This document shows positions 23,520 to 42,500 of a stretch of 55,058 nucleotides of DNA, in pieces. The stretch is from Zygnema cylindricum. Its lineage: Eukaryota > Streptophyta > Zygnematophyceae > Zygnematales > Zygnemataceae. The stretch is taken from assembly GCA_037447655.1 (NCBI GenBank), contig JBBHKE010001868.1, forward strand, positions 1-55,058. The letters are read 5' to 3'. Numbering within the stretch: the stretch's first letter is position 1; each line of letters opens with the position of its first letter. Both the position numbers and the translations under genes were made by a program. The notes beneath the pieces were generated by a model. It was not told the DNA's origin, did not search any database, and saw only the letters and a program-made list of their open reading frames with translations.

Positions 23520-25320
23520 ATTGCACAGACCGGCGTACGACTGGCGTAATGTTACGTTGACAACCGTCAGTGTACAGACCGCCGTACGGTTGGCGTAATG
23601 TTACGTTGACAACCGTCAGTGTACAGACCGCCGTACGGTTGGCGTAATGTTGCGCTGACAACCGTCAGTGTACAGACCGCCGTATGGCTGACGTAATGTG
23701 ACGCTGACAACCGTCGGTGTACAGACCGCCGTACGGCTAGCGTAATGTTACGTTGACAACCGTCGGTGAACAGACCGTCGTACCGCTAGCGTTGCCTCTG
23801 TTGCAGTAAATACAACCGTACGGATGGCACAATGTAGCGTTGTCGTGTGTCACGGTACAGACCGATGTACGACTGGCACAATGTACACCGCGAATCGTTA
23901 TTAGTGTCAAAGTTTAAATAGTGTTGAAGAAAATTTAGCGTAATTGATGCTAATTAAGAATTTGATTTTTTTTTTAAAAAGGTATATTCTCATTTCGGCT
24001 TAGGGTGTGTCCCCATGTGCATAAGTAAGGGTTTTTTTCTGTCGTTTTCCTGTAAAACTTAGCGTCGTACTGCGTAAGTTCCAACCGTACGAAGGCATCG
24101 CAAATTTGTAGAGGTCAATTTGCGTCACCTTCGAACTTAGGATGTACGAAAAATTGTCGTCTTGTGTTTTTCGATCCACTTCGACGACAAAAAACGTCAT
24201 TCAACCTTATCTTTAAAACACATGCGCGATATGTTTTAAAACTAGGGATATTACATAAACAAATAGGAACACATATTCGCACGTGCCGTAATTTTCAAAT
24301 TATTTCACACGATTTTCAAAGACAAAGGAAAGTACGGAAGTCGTTATGTTTTGTCTGTTTGCATTTAATACGACAAAGAAAATTACACAATTTGTTTGGT
24401 TTTGTCCGTTTTCGTCCAGTACGGATTTTTTTTCGCAAGGGTCTCGAAATTTTGATGCCATTTCACGTCGACCGGACAGGAGACGCAAAGGCAAAGCGTA
24501 ACTTCTTCAACCGTGAAACGGTACAGGGTGGAAGGCGGTACGTCTACAATGTCACGGTAAGACATGCGACGTCACACAAGCAGTTCCAAAAAATAACGTC
24601 CGATTAGACGTTGACAACCGTCACAGGTATTCTCGACGTATACAATCCTCACAAACGTAACTTACGATACATTCTTACACATAGGGACGCAGCGGGTCCG
24701 CGGATCGCCTTTAAAATAAATAAGTTTGCTAAGTTACAAAATTACATGGGGACTTACCCATAATTATAATTTACGAACAGCGAAAATGGAATATTCCCCG
24801 TAAAATTATATACATTACAAAATAGTAGGAATCGTACGCCGTCGTGAAAGTTAAATATCCGTACAGGTCAGACTAATTTACGTGTCAGAATAATCACGTT
24901 TCAATCCCGTTTTTTTAGCGCACATTCCTATGTGTGAGCGTCTGATTAAATTCATTTTTTGTAAAATTTTCACTTAGAGAGGTACATTTATCTACGGTCT
25001 GACATCGACCGTACACCACACTATTTTGATCTTATTTTATTTTCGTTCTTTACCCTATTTTTTACAGTACCTTAATTAACGTCAAAGAAAAATTAAAATC
25101 ATCTAATCCTATTTGAGGAAAAAAATCAAATTTTTAAGAACCCAAATTAGTGACTTTGACACTAATAACGATTCGCGGTGTAGCATTGCCATGGGTCGCG
25201 GTACGGACCGCCGTACCGCTGGCACAATGTAGCGTTGCCGTGCGTCGTAATACAGACTGCCGTACGGCCGACACAATCTATTATGCCAACAGTCCACAGT
25301 ACAGACTACCAGCCGTACCG
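23520..25320 (+). repeat. 49-bp minisatellite (ACAGACCGCCGTACGG...), split by a transposon
   Basis: About seven units of ACAGACCGCCGTACGGTTGG-CGTAATGTTACGTTGACAACCGTCAGTGT run from 23520 to 23885. Two to three more related units follow the 1.3-kb element, at 25183-25320. Joining the two flanks across the element restores GGCACAATG-TA-GCATTGCC, the same phrase found in intact units (GGCACAATGTAGCGTTGCCG). Confidence 0.9.
23886..25180. mobile_element. 1.3-kb non-autonomous element with 27-bp perfect TIRs and TA duplication
   Basis: The left end, TA|CACCGCGAATCGTTATTAGT then GTCAAAG, is the exact complement of the right end for 27 bp. The element is inserted in a minisatellite, and the uninterrupted target sequence is visible in neighbouring units, which confirms TA as the duplicated site. 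An internal frame (24164-24607, 147 codons) has no recognisable transposase signature. It is the largest of the CACCG-TIR elements in this window. Confidence 0.9.
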
Positions 25321-25526
25321 CCCCCTAAATAAACGTCGTTAAAAGTAAGCGCGGTTCGCCAAAAGTGGCGCATAGCGTGCAGATTGGCCATAGATGTCCC
25401 GTGCGTATAATACGCACGAAACAAACGAGCGAATACTACGCACGATACGCATTTAACGATGAAAAAAATGTTATAAAATGCGTACTTGCCAATGTAGCAG
25501 TACATTTTTGTACATTTCATGACAAT

Positions 25527-25932
25527 TAGTGTTGGGTATCGGGTGAAATCATATCGGGATAATTTTGATATTCGATATATCGAATATCGATCGGTCAGGG
25601 TCTGCGATATATCGTACCGAGACCAACATAAATTTTTGCGATATATTTGGGTAAAAAGTGGTTGTTCGTACATATATAGTATGGAATACAGTACGGAATT
25701 TTGTACGGAAAATCCCCCCCCCCCCCCCCCCCCCCCCCCCGGGGGGGGGGCCCCAAAGGGGGGGGGGGGGGGGTTGAAAAAAATTTAGATGAAAAATAAA
25801 TGTATATATCGCAAAAATATCGCGATATTTTGCTTCTCGATATATCGAAGCGATACATCGAATATCGGGTACCTCGAATTCTATATATATATATATATAA
25901 TATTGGAAACAGGCCCTCGATACCCAACATTA
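25527..25932. mobile_element. hAT-like MITE with 8-bp target duplication
   Basis: The ends TAGTGTTGGGTATCG and CGATACCCAACATTA are imperfect inverted repeats. The flanks are ATGACAAT (25519-25526) and CTGACAAT (25933-25940), a 7/8 match expected of an 8-bp duplication. The interior is full of CGATATATCG palindromes and contains a poly-C/poly-G tract. The TIR resembles that of 53004-53448. Confidence 0.8.
25711..25775 (+). repeat. Poly-C / poly-G block
   Basis: A run of about 30 C is followed by G runs of about 11 and 16-17 bases separated by CCCCAAA. It can form hairpin or quadruplex structures; the exact length is doubtful because such runs are hard to sequence. Confidence 0.85.
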
Positions 25933-26782
25933 CTGACAATGTCTCTACATTTTACACATTTAAAGGTTATTTAAGGGATTTTTCGGGCTTTAGAGTACAT
26001 TTCCTTACATTCCGAATATTTGAGTATAACAACCCCACACTTTTCACACATGTAAGTACATCGTCCGTAGTTTCCGTACCTGTTAGGGTTATATATTTAA
26101 GAGTTTCTAGGTTACATTTACGTACATTCCCGTATAGTTCAATACAACTGCGCTACACTTTTCGTGTAGTTACGTACAGTGGTCGTACATTTTCCTACAT
26201 ATTAGGGTAATTAAAGGGGGGATTTTAGGGTTTCTAGGGTACATTGTCGTACATTCCTTTATATTTGAGTATGACTGCTAAAAAAATGTTGTACCATTAG
26301 GTTTTGTATGGTACACTTTCCGTATATTACTGTACATTTCTATTAATTTTCCGTACATTTTAAGATTTTTTAAGGATTTTCTATGATTACGCTCTCCTTA
26401 CATTTTCGTATATGTTATATACAGCGAAAACTAAACAGATTTTAAGAAAAGTATAAAAGTCGCGAATACTACGTGAAAATCGGAAAAAAAATCCAAATCC
26501 GTGTGAATTGGACAATAAGGGCTCAAACCATTACACTGGCCAAAAACTTTATACAAGCATAAACACAAACACGAACCTTGCCCGTGTAACGGGCTCATTT
26601 ACCTCTTCCTCGCCCTTTCATGGAGACCATCGAAAAATGAAATGGTAGAAAAGTAGAAGCATTTCCAAAAACTTTCAAACTTCAAACTCCAAAAATTTTG
26701 AAATTTGGTTTCGCAAATTTGGTTTTGGAAATTTTGGCTTTTCACTGCTTTACTCTTTTTATTTCATCTGGCTAGTACTTAA

Positions 26783-27640
<858 letters not shown>

Positions 27641-29737
27641 GAAGGTTTTACCTGTCAGATGTCTGATTCTTGATACAAAAGCAAGAATTTCGTGGCAGGT
27701 AGTTTTTCTGCAATTTGCCAGATTTTTTCTGTATATAGTGTGGGACATTAATAATAAGATATTAGGGCATTTTTGATGCCATGTAGAAATATCCAGTTGC
27801 AGACATTTCTATTGAAAAGCAGTTACTTTTTAGTACTTGTGAGTGCTCTGTGATTTCTGTGAGTGTTTCGTATTCACAGTTTAAGATATCCTGTGTAGTA
27901 TTTACAGGCTTTGTCAAATCTTTCTGGAATGTCAACAATGACTTTTAATTTGAAAGGTACTGAATCTGTTGAAGTGAGATAAGAGATCTTCGCAAAATGG
28001 CAAGACCTTTTTCGTGCATTGTTGAGCTTATGATTTTTGCTGCCTTTGGAGCATATTGCATGGACAGGAAATTTTTGAGTGCAATAACGAATGTTTTCCT
28101 AAATTGTGTGTATACTCTTCCATATTTCTGGGTTTAGATCATATGAAGAACCGTCATATCATGTTATTCCACTCACTGTCAGAAGTTATATCATTGATTA
28201 AGAAGCAGTAATGTAGCAAAGTGTAATGCTGACAGAAACTTGATTAGACACTTTGTTTGACTCCCACTATAATACCATTATGTAGTCACCTGTGCAGAAT
28301 CCTGTCAAGCTAAAGAACACATGTTGGCAATGTGCTGGTACTAAAGTTTCACACATGCTGATTCCTATAGAAGCTACGTTTCTATTGAAGCTCTTTACTC
28401 TCGACTTCTGTTGAACTGTATCCTCGCTTCCCACTCCCTCTTGGTTTGTAACATTCCTATCTCGTATTTTATAAGCTGACCATACTATGCCTTGCTAAAA
28501 CATGTATTTTACTAACAGTTTTAATCTGTTTTATCAGCTTGCAGGTAAAAAGAAGTGTCCTTTCCTGGCCTTAAAATCAATTATTAAAATCTTCTCAAAT
28601 CCATGGAAATTGATAATGATTTGTTCAGTTCTGTTCTGCTTTAAATGTTCTGCAAAAAAAAAATAGCAGAGATTTGTTTCATGTCTGTTGTTTTTTTTTT
28701 CTTTTTTACCACTGTTGTAAATAATAACAGTAATAAGCTTTATTGAAAACAGGTGAGTAATTGACATCCATAAATGAATCAACATTCTTTTTTTCTCACA
28801 GTTATTATTCAATGAGTCTCATGTTTTCCTTTATTGGAAAAAGGAACTGTTCTATTTTTCCGTTTTTACTGTAACCTGTGCACAGTAAATATGGTGCTAA
28901 GTTCGATAAATGCACACGAACAAATTAAAAACGTTCACAAAATGTGCAAAAGCGTTAAAACCACACGCAAAATCAGTGTGACAATACAGGCAAAAGAAAA
29001 AACAAAAAAAAACCCAGACTAGGTTTGAAAAATCTGTATCCTCTGAATTTAATGAAGGAAAGCAAAACAATCGATCAAAAGAAAGAGAAAAAAACAAACA
29101 CACATTTGGAAAAGGACATTGACATTCTTAATAGTTACAAATTTTGTTAAATAAAAAATACATCATGAGCATTATTTTGTCAACAAAGAATTTCCAAATT
29201 CAGCAAAAAGAAACCACAAAAAAAAAACCCAGAATTGATTCCAATAATTTGTTTTGTACAACAAAAGAATGTTTCTTTGCTACCCAAAAAACGAAAATAG
29301 GGTTTATCCAACCCCTTAAAAACAAACAAAAGAAAAAAAAAGGGATAAAAATAATAAAAATGCAATGACTTTCAATTTTTGCTCTATTATATAACTTCGG
29401 GTGTCAAATCCTCTTCCCGTAAATTAAAAAAAAAAACGCAATTTTTCCATTTGTAACCAAATGTACCCTAGGAGATTTACCCATTAATATTCCATAAAAA
29501 TAACATATAGCACAAAATCTTTTATCTGTTTCGAGAGCCTTTCGAAAACCTTTTGAACAAAAATCTTCTTACATCATTTTCGATGCTCTTCCAAAAACTT
29601 TCCAAAAGAAAGCCTTTTTTTTTTTACCTCCCATGCATCTTAGTTTTTTGTTTGAAGTTGGGGTAAAAAAATAATGCATATATTTTCAAAGCCCTTTCAG
29701 AAAGGCTTTTCCTTTAATAAAAATTATTTTTATTTTT
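27641..29737. other. Region between H4 and the multicopper oxidase gene
   Basis: The H4 3' flank and the 3' flank of the convergent multicopper oxidase gene lie here. Only short A/T-rich frames are present, and none resembles a known protein. Confidence 0.6.
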
Positions 29738-37200
<7,463 letters not shown>

Positions 37201-38215
37201 TAAAATTTCCCTTTTTTTCTTCCTTCTACTTCAATTTTTTATTTGATTATTTTTTTTCGAATCAAATATATATATTTCAAAAATTATATAAATTTCAAAT
37301 AAACACACATATAAATATATGTATATATTTTATATGTATGTATACAACAATAATACAAAATTAGCTCAAAAATAGCTCAAAAATGGCTCAAAAAAACTTA
37401 TTTGAGATGTTCTTTCTAACAATAAAAGCCCTAGAATATAAATTTACACAACTCAATAAAATTTTTGGTTATTTTTTATCAAAAGATAAAATTCAAAGGC
37501 AAGAAACTGGATTGCAGAAACTGAAAACAAACACGATATAAATACGATGTCGAATACACACTATTCATGAGAAAAAAAGATATTTCTGACAATATGATGT
37601 CAAAATATGATGTTTTTTTGACGAAAATAATGTTTTCTTAGACAAAAATATTGTTCTTTTAAGCCAAAAATGATGTTTTTTAAAGCCGAAAACGGCACAA
37701 TGATGTTTCTGGTTCGGACAAAAAGATGATGTTGACGGGATGATGTTTTCGACGGCAGGTCCTATGTCACATACAGACAAAAAAAAAAAAAAAAGCCCAT
37801 GCGAATTGGCGTCAAGTTTCGGGAAATTGACCGGCGGTCGAACCTTTAAGCTTTTTTTGCCTGGTCCTTTCATGTACTATTCTGTACTATTTTGTACTTT
37901 CTGTACTTTCTGTACAACTCTATCCCGGGTCTGCTCAAATCCCAGTCAGCGTCGCGATATTTGTAACCTTTAGTCTGCATGCGCTTTCTGACGGCGACAG
38001 AAACTGTCAGCCAGAAAGAAATTAGACAGAAAAGGAGACGACGCCGGAAGCAGATATTAGCCGGCGGTCAACATTGGCGTAGCCAACGTGGCAGAAACCG
38101 CCAGCAGCTGGAAATAGGTCTTTTTCGAATGCGACATTTTTAGGGGTACAAACCAAAATGTTATTTAATATTTTAAAAAATAGTAAATATGTTAACATTA
38201 TTTCAGTCAACATCT
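37201..38215. other. 5' flank of the multicopper oxidase gene
   Basis: The probable promoter lies here. A degenerate repeat based on AAAATGATGTTTTT occupies 37590-37760, and TGTACTATTCTGTACTATTT-like repeats lie at 37873-37915. No gene is seen. Confidence 0.5.
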
Positions 38216-38288
38216 TCCGTTGTAGTCTAGTCGGTTAGGATACTCGGCTCTCACCCGAGCGACCCGGGTTCAAATCCCGGCAACGGAG
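38216..38288 (+). tRNA. trnE-CUC: tRNA-Glu (anticodon CTC)
   Basis: The cloverleaf is complete: acceptor stem TCCGTTG/CAACGGA, D arm with an A-box (TAGTCTAGTCGG), anticodon stem CTCGG/CCGAG around loop CTCTCAC, and T arm CCGGG/CCCGG with the B-box GGTTCAAATCC. The discriminator base is G. No intron. It closely resembles plant nuclear tRNA-Glu. A T7 run at 38309-38316 is a suitable RNA polymerase III terminator. Confidence 0.97.
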
Positions 38289-38308
38289 CATAATGATGCT
38301 AGTAATAT

Positions 38309-38316
38309 TTTTTTCC
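38309..38316 (+). terminator. Pol III terminator of tRNA-Glu
   Basis: ATTTTTTT follows the tRNA by about 20 bases and is the first T run of at least four. Confidence 0.7.
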
Positions 38317-39596
38317 GGGTGAGTTCTCCTGGTTTCGATTGAGATTTGTTCATATCGATTTTTTTATTTTTTTTTGAGTGAGGGTTTTTTAGTTGCAAAA
38401 GTCGAAGAGATCCGTGGTTGTAGCTTTTGGCGTTTTCTATTTTGCTGTTATTGTCGGATGCCTCTCACCCTTAATCCCACACTAATTTACATGGTGCGTA
38501 AGTAAGTACAGTTAACAAGTTTCAAGAACTATTAGAACTAAACAATTTTCTCTTTATTAGCTTGAAAGTAGCATTAAACTTTTAACATTTTAAAATGATT
38601 TTTAAGTCTATCAAATTCTCGGTCTAAATAGTGTCATTACCATGTATTGGTGCAAGTTGTAGAGGAGTGTACTGCGGAAAATGACCCTCGCCCCAATGTT
38701 ATCAATCATTGTTTGATTAGCAACACTACAATGTGATTTTTGATAAAAGTAATAAATACGCCCAAATAAGTGGTGTATCTCTTAATATCTATGAATTAGT
38801 GCGGATAAAAATGTTTAATTTAAAGCTTCTGAACTATTATCGTCACAGTTGGCCCTTTGTCTGCATGTGTGAGATACTGTGGATTATGTTATTTATTCAC
38901 ATATTCCAGTGTGGAAACTGTAAGTAAAGTTTTTTAGCTTTATTTGCCCCGAAAAGTTAATTTACAAAAGATAAAATAATACCCGATATCTGTGGCTGAA
39001 AGGAATTTAGTCATATTCTATTTGCAAATTAAAAAAAAAAAAAAACTGAACAAGCACAAAAGAAATTAATAGGCACTAAAAAGAAACAATACAAACGGCG
39101 GTGATGACATAATGCTTTGCATATTGTTCTATTTTACATATCTCCGGTTAAATAAATAAAACACGGGCATGATAAATTAAAAAGCAAGGTGGTAAACCAT
39201 TGTATACAATTTTTTTATTTTTTTTGAGTGTGGTAATTGTCATATAAATGGGCGTGTTTTATTTCGTACAACCTTTTATTTATTTTTTTATCATTTTCAG
39301 GAACAAAAAGTGAATTCACAGAAACCAACAAAAAGAATGGAGAAACAAAAAAAGGGAAAGAAAAACCATTAAACATGGACAATTTTATTTATCAATTAAA
39401 TCAAACAAACGCTCCCGGTCATCACAAAAATAGAACAATCAGAAAAAAAAAAGAAAAAGAAAGGGCTAAAACGAGAAGAAAAAAAGGAGGCGAAAAAAAA
39501 AGGACTAAAAAAGAGCCAAAAAAAGGGGGGGGAGGAGACAAAAAAAGGGGACAAAAGGAAAAATAAAAGGGAAAAATATTATAAGCCTAAAAAATG
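38317..39596. other. Region between tRNA-Glu and the uL3m gene
   Basis: No recognisable gene; only short A/T- or Lys-rich frames. The phrase AAAAAGCAAGGTGGTAAACC at 39180 is similar to AAAAAGCACGATGGTAAACC at 16517, possibly ends of an undefined dispersed repeat. Confidence 0.5.
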
Positions 39597-42500
39597 TTAT
39601 TCCGTACTAAATGGATTTTTCCCGACATCGGCAATAATTGGGGGACGAGAGTCGACAGTTTCTCCAGGGGGGAGGAAATAAGTGGGAAATGGGAGAGTGG
39701 AGGGGTCCGGTTTTTTAAAAACGGCGTCTCTCAAAAGAACAAAATTTCCATTGTGCCCAGGAACCTGCCCGGAAAAAAAGAAGAAAAGGGGGAGAGGGTA
39801 AGGGAGGGATGAGGAGGAGGGCGAGGGACGGGGTAGGAAGGGAGAGAGGAGAACAAAATAAAGAAGAGAAACAAGGGGACAAAACAAAAAAGATCAAGAA
39901 AAAAAACATCAAACAACCAAAAAAATCAGAACAAGACTAGGGTGTTAGAAACGGGCAGATAAAACTGTTTTTATACCTGCCCACGAACCCACAAAAGTCC
40001 TTTCGCTGGGTCGATTCGGTAAATCCAAACGTTTTGAACCGTTCGCTGTTTTCCTCCCATTCTTCCCGCCATAGCTTTGTTTTTAAAAACCTGATAAAAC
40101 CACGTTTAAACCCGTTTAGTGTCCGTTTAAGACCCATTTAAGCTCATAAATAACCCGTTTAAAACCATGCAAATAAAATTATCACATGCAACCCTTTATT
40201 CTCCTCCCATATTTCCTGTAGAAGCTTACATACTAAAGAGCTGACAAAGCAGCGTTAGAACCTGTTTAAACGCGTATAAACCCCTTCAGACACATGGAAA
40301 GAGACAAAGAGAGAAAGACATAGAGAGAAAAAAACGCGAAGAGAAAAATGACGCCCAAATGGGTTTTCAGCCCAAAAGTTAAAAAAGATCTTTGAAAAAA
40401 AAAAAAACATGATATTAATAAAGAATAATGAGATGGGTCAAAATGGAATCTATGTTTTTAGATTGTCAGTTTATGAAGTTTGATCTTGGTTGAAAAACGA
40501 TTCTAGAGAGGAGAGGGAGGGGGAGGGGAAGGGGGAGAGGGTGGGTGAAGGACAGAGAGGTCACAACACTAGAGGCATCAAGTTCCCCAACAAAGAAAAA
40601 AGAGAAAGAGAGATAGAAAGAGAGGGAGAGAGAGAACAGAAAAAATATTCCATCTAAGAAAAGAGAGACTAGAAAGATAGAAAGAGAGAGAAAGGAAGAG
40701 AGAGAAAGAGGGAGAAAGAGGGAGAGTGAGAGGGGGAGAGAGAGGGGGGGAGAGAGAGAGACTCACCCTCCCAGGATCCTGTCTCCCTCCAGTGGACCCT
40801 CCACTTCGATGAGAGAGAGAGGCTCCGTGAGAAGCCGGCATTCCTCGGTACCCGTGACGCTTCATGACTCCCTGTTATGTAAAAAAACGGAAAAAACGAG
40901 GAAAAAAGAGAAACGGAGTTATAAAGTACGGAATTACGGAACTGAGTCATTTTTCGGAATTACGGACCTATTGTTTTCCTTACCTCTTTTCAACGTGGCT
41001 TCATAAATTAGAGAATTACAGAATAATGAAACTGAAAGGTATATAACAAAATTATAAAATTGTTGATTTCCATCTTTTCCTCTTTTCCATGCGGCTTCTC
41101 TCCCCTCTCTTGCCCTCTCCCCTCACCCCATCCTTTTCTCTCTTCTTCTTCAAACATCGAATACTTCTCTCGCTGTTCTCCTTAACGCTCTACCCCTACC
41201 CTCCCTCTTTTTCTCTTCCCTCTTGTCCAGCTCTCTCTTTACACTCTTGCCCCTCACTCTCCCTTTCTCCGCCGCTCCTTGTCTGTCTCCGTCTCTTTCT
41301 GCCTCTCCCTCTCCGCCTCCCCGCCTCCCCCCCTCCCCCTCCCTCTGGCCCTCACTGTCCCTCTCCCTCTTCTTCTCCTTGTCACTCTGCCCTTTCCTCC
41401 CGTCCCCGCCTCTGCCCCACCTGAAAACCCTTCCCCGTCGTGACCCCCGTGACGTCCACGTGCTGCCCCGCCCTGAAGTGCCCCGCTGTCACTCTCGCCC
41501 CCCTCGGTAGCATGGCGTCGGACGTGACGCGGAACTGTGCGAGGCGGCGCGGCAGGTGCGGGGGCGCGAGGCCGCAGGCGACCAGGTGGCCGAGGGCGGC
41601 CTTGGAGAGCCGCTTGGCCTTCTGGAGGCCGGAACCCATCTGGGGGGAGGGAGGGGGAGAGAGAGGGTTATTGTAGAGGGGGGGGGGGAGGGAGGCAGCC
41701 AGGGGGCCCAGGGGGGGTTTGAAGAGGGGGTTGGGTTTTTCGTACCCAGTGCCCCCCCGCGGGAGGAAGAGAGACTTTTAGAGGGAGGGGGAAAGAGGGA
41801 AGGGAAGGAGTGTGTCTAGGAAGGGGGAGGAGGGAAGTCGAGCAGGTGGTTTAGTTCGGGCTTAGGGAACTGTTTGGGTTTGCAGGAGGCCGTGCCCACC
41901 CACAGGGGAAGGGGGGGAGAGGGAGGGAGAGGGAGGGGGGCAGGGGAGACAATGTGTTCTGCAGTGAGGGAGAGGAGGGAGGAGAGAAGGGAAGTGTGCT
42001 TCGAAAGAGGGAGGGGGGGAGAGGGAGTGTATTTTGGAAGAGAAGAACTGAAAGGGAGGGAAGGGGGCAGGGGATTTTTTAATGAGAAAATAATAAATTC
42101 CTGACGGGGTAAAGGGAGAGGGAGGGGAGGGAGGGGAGGGAGGGAAAAGATTTTGTGGCTCGGTTCAGTTTTGGAAAGATGACTGAAATTTTTGTGCCCC
42201 GCGCCCACCTCAGATGGGGGAGAGGAGGGAGGGAGCAAGAGGGAGCGAGAGGGGGCGGGGGAGGGAAGGAGTATTTTTTTTCAAGGGGGTGGAGGGAGAG
42301 GGGAAGGAGTAGAAGGTTTTGTGGCCCAGTTCGATTTTGGGGAGATGCTTGGTTTTCTTGTGCCCGGTGCCCACTTAGGGGGACAGGGAGGGGGAGGGGG
42401 GGGGACGGGGGTTATTTTCCAGAGGGGGTAGAGGGAGAGGGGAAGGTGGGCTTTTTTGAGGGAGGGGAGATTTTTGAGAGGTGCTTGGTTTTTCTGGGCG

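Noticed and set aside
24164-24607. 147-codon frame inside the 1.3-kb element as a transposase
   Set aside because: No DDE/D or DNA-binding motif can be seen; it is Phe/Arg-rich and probably a chance frame.
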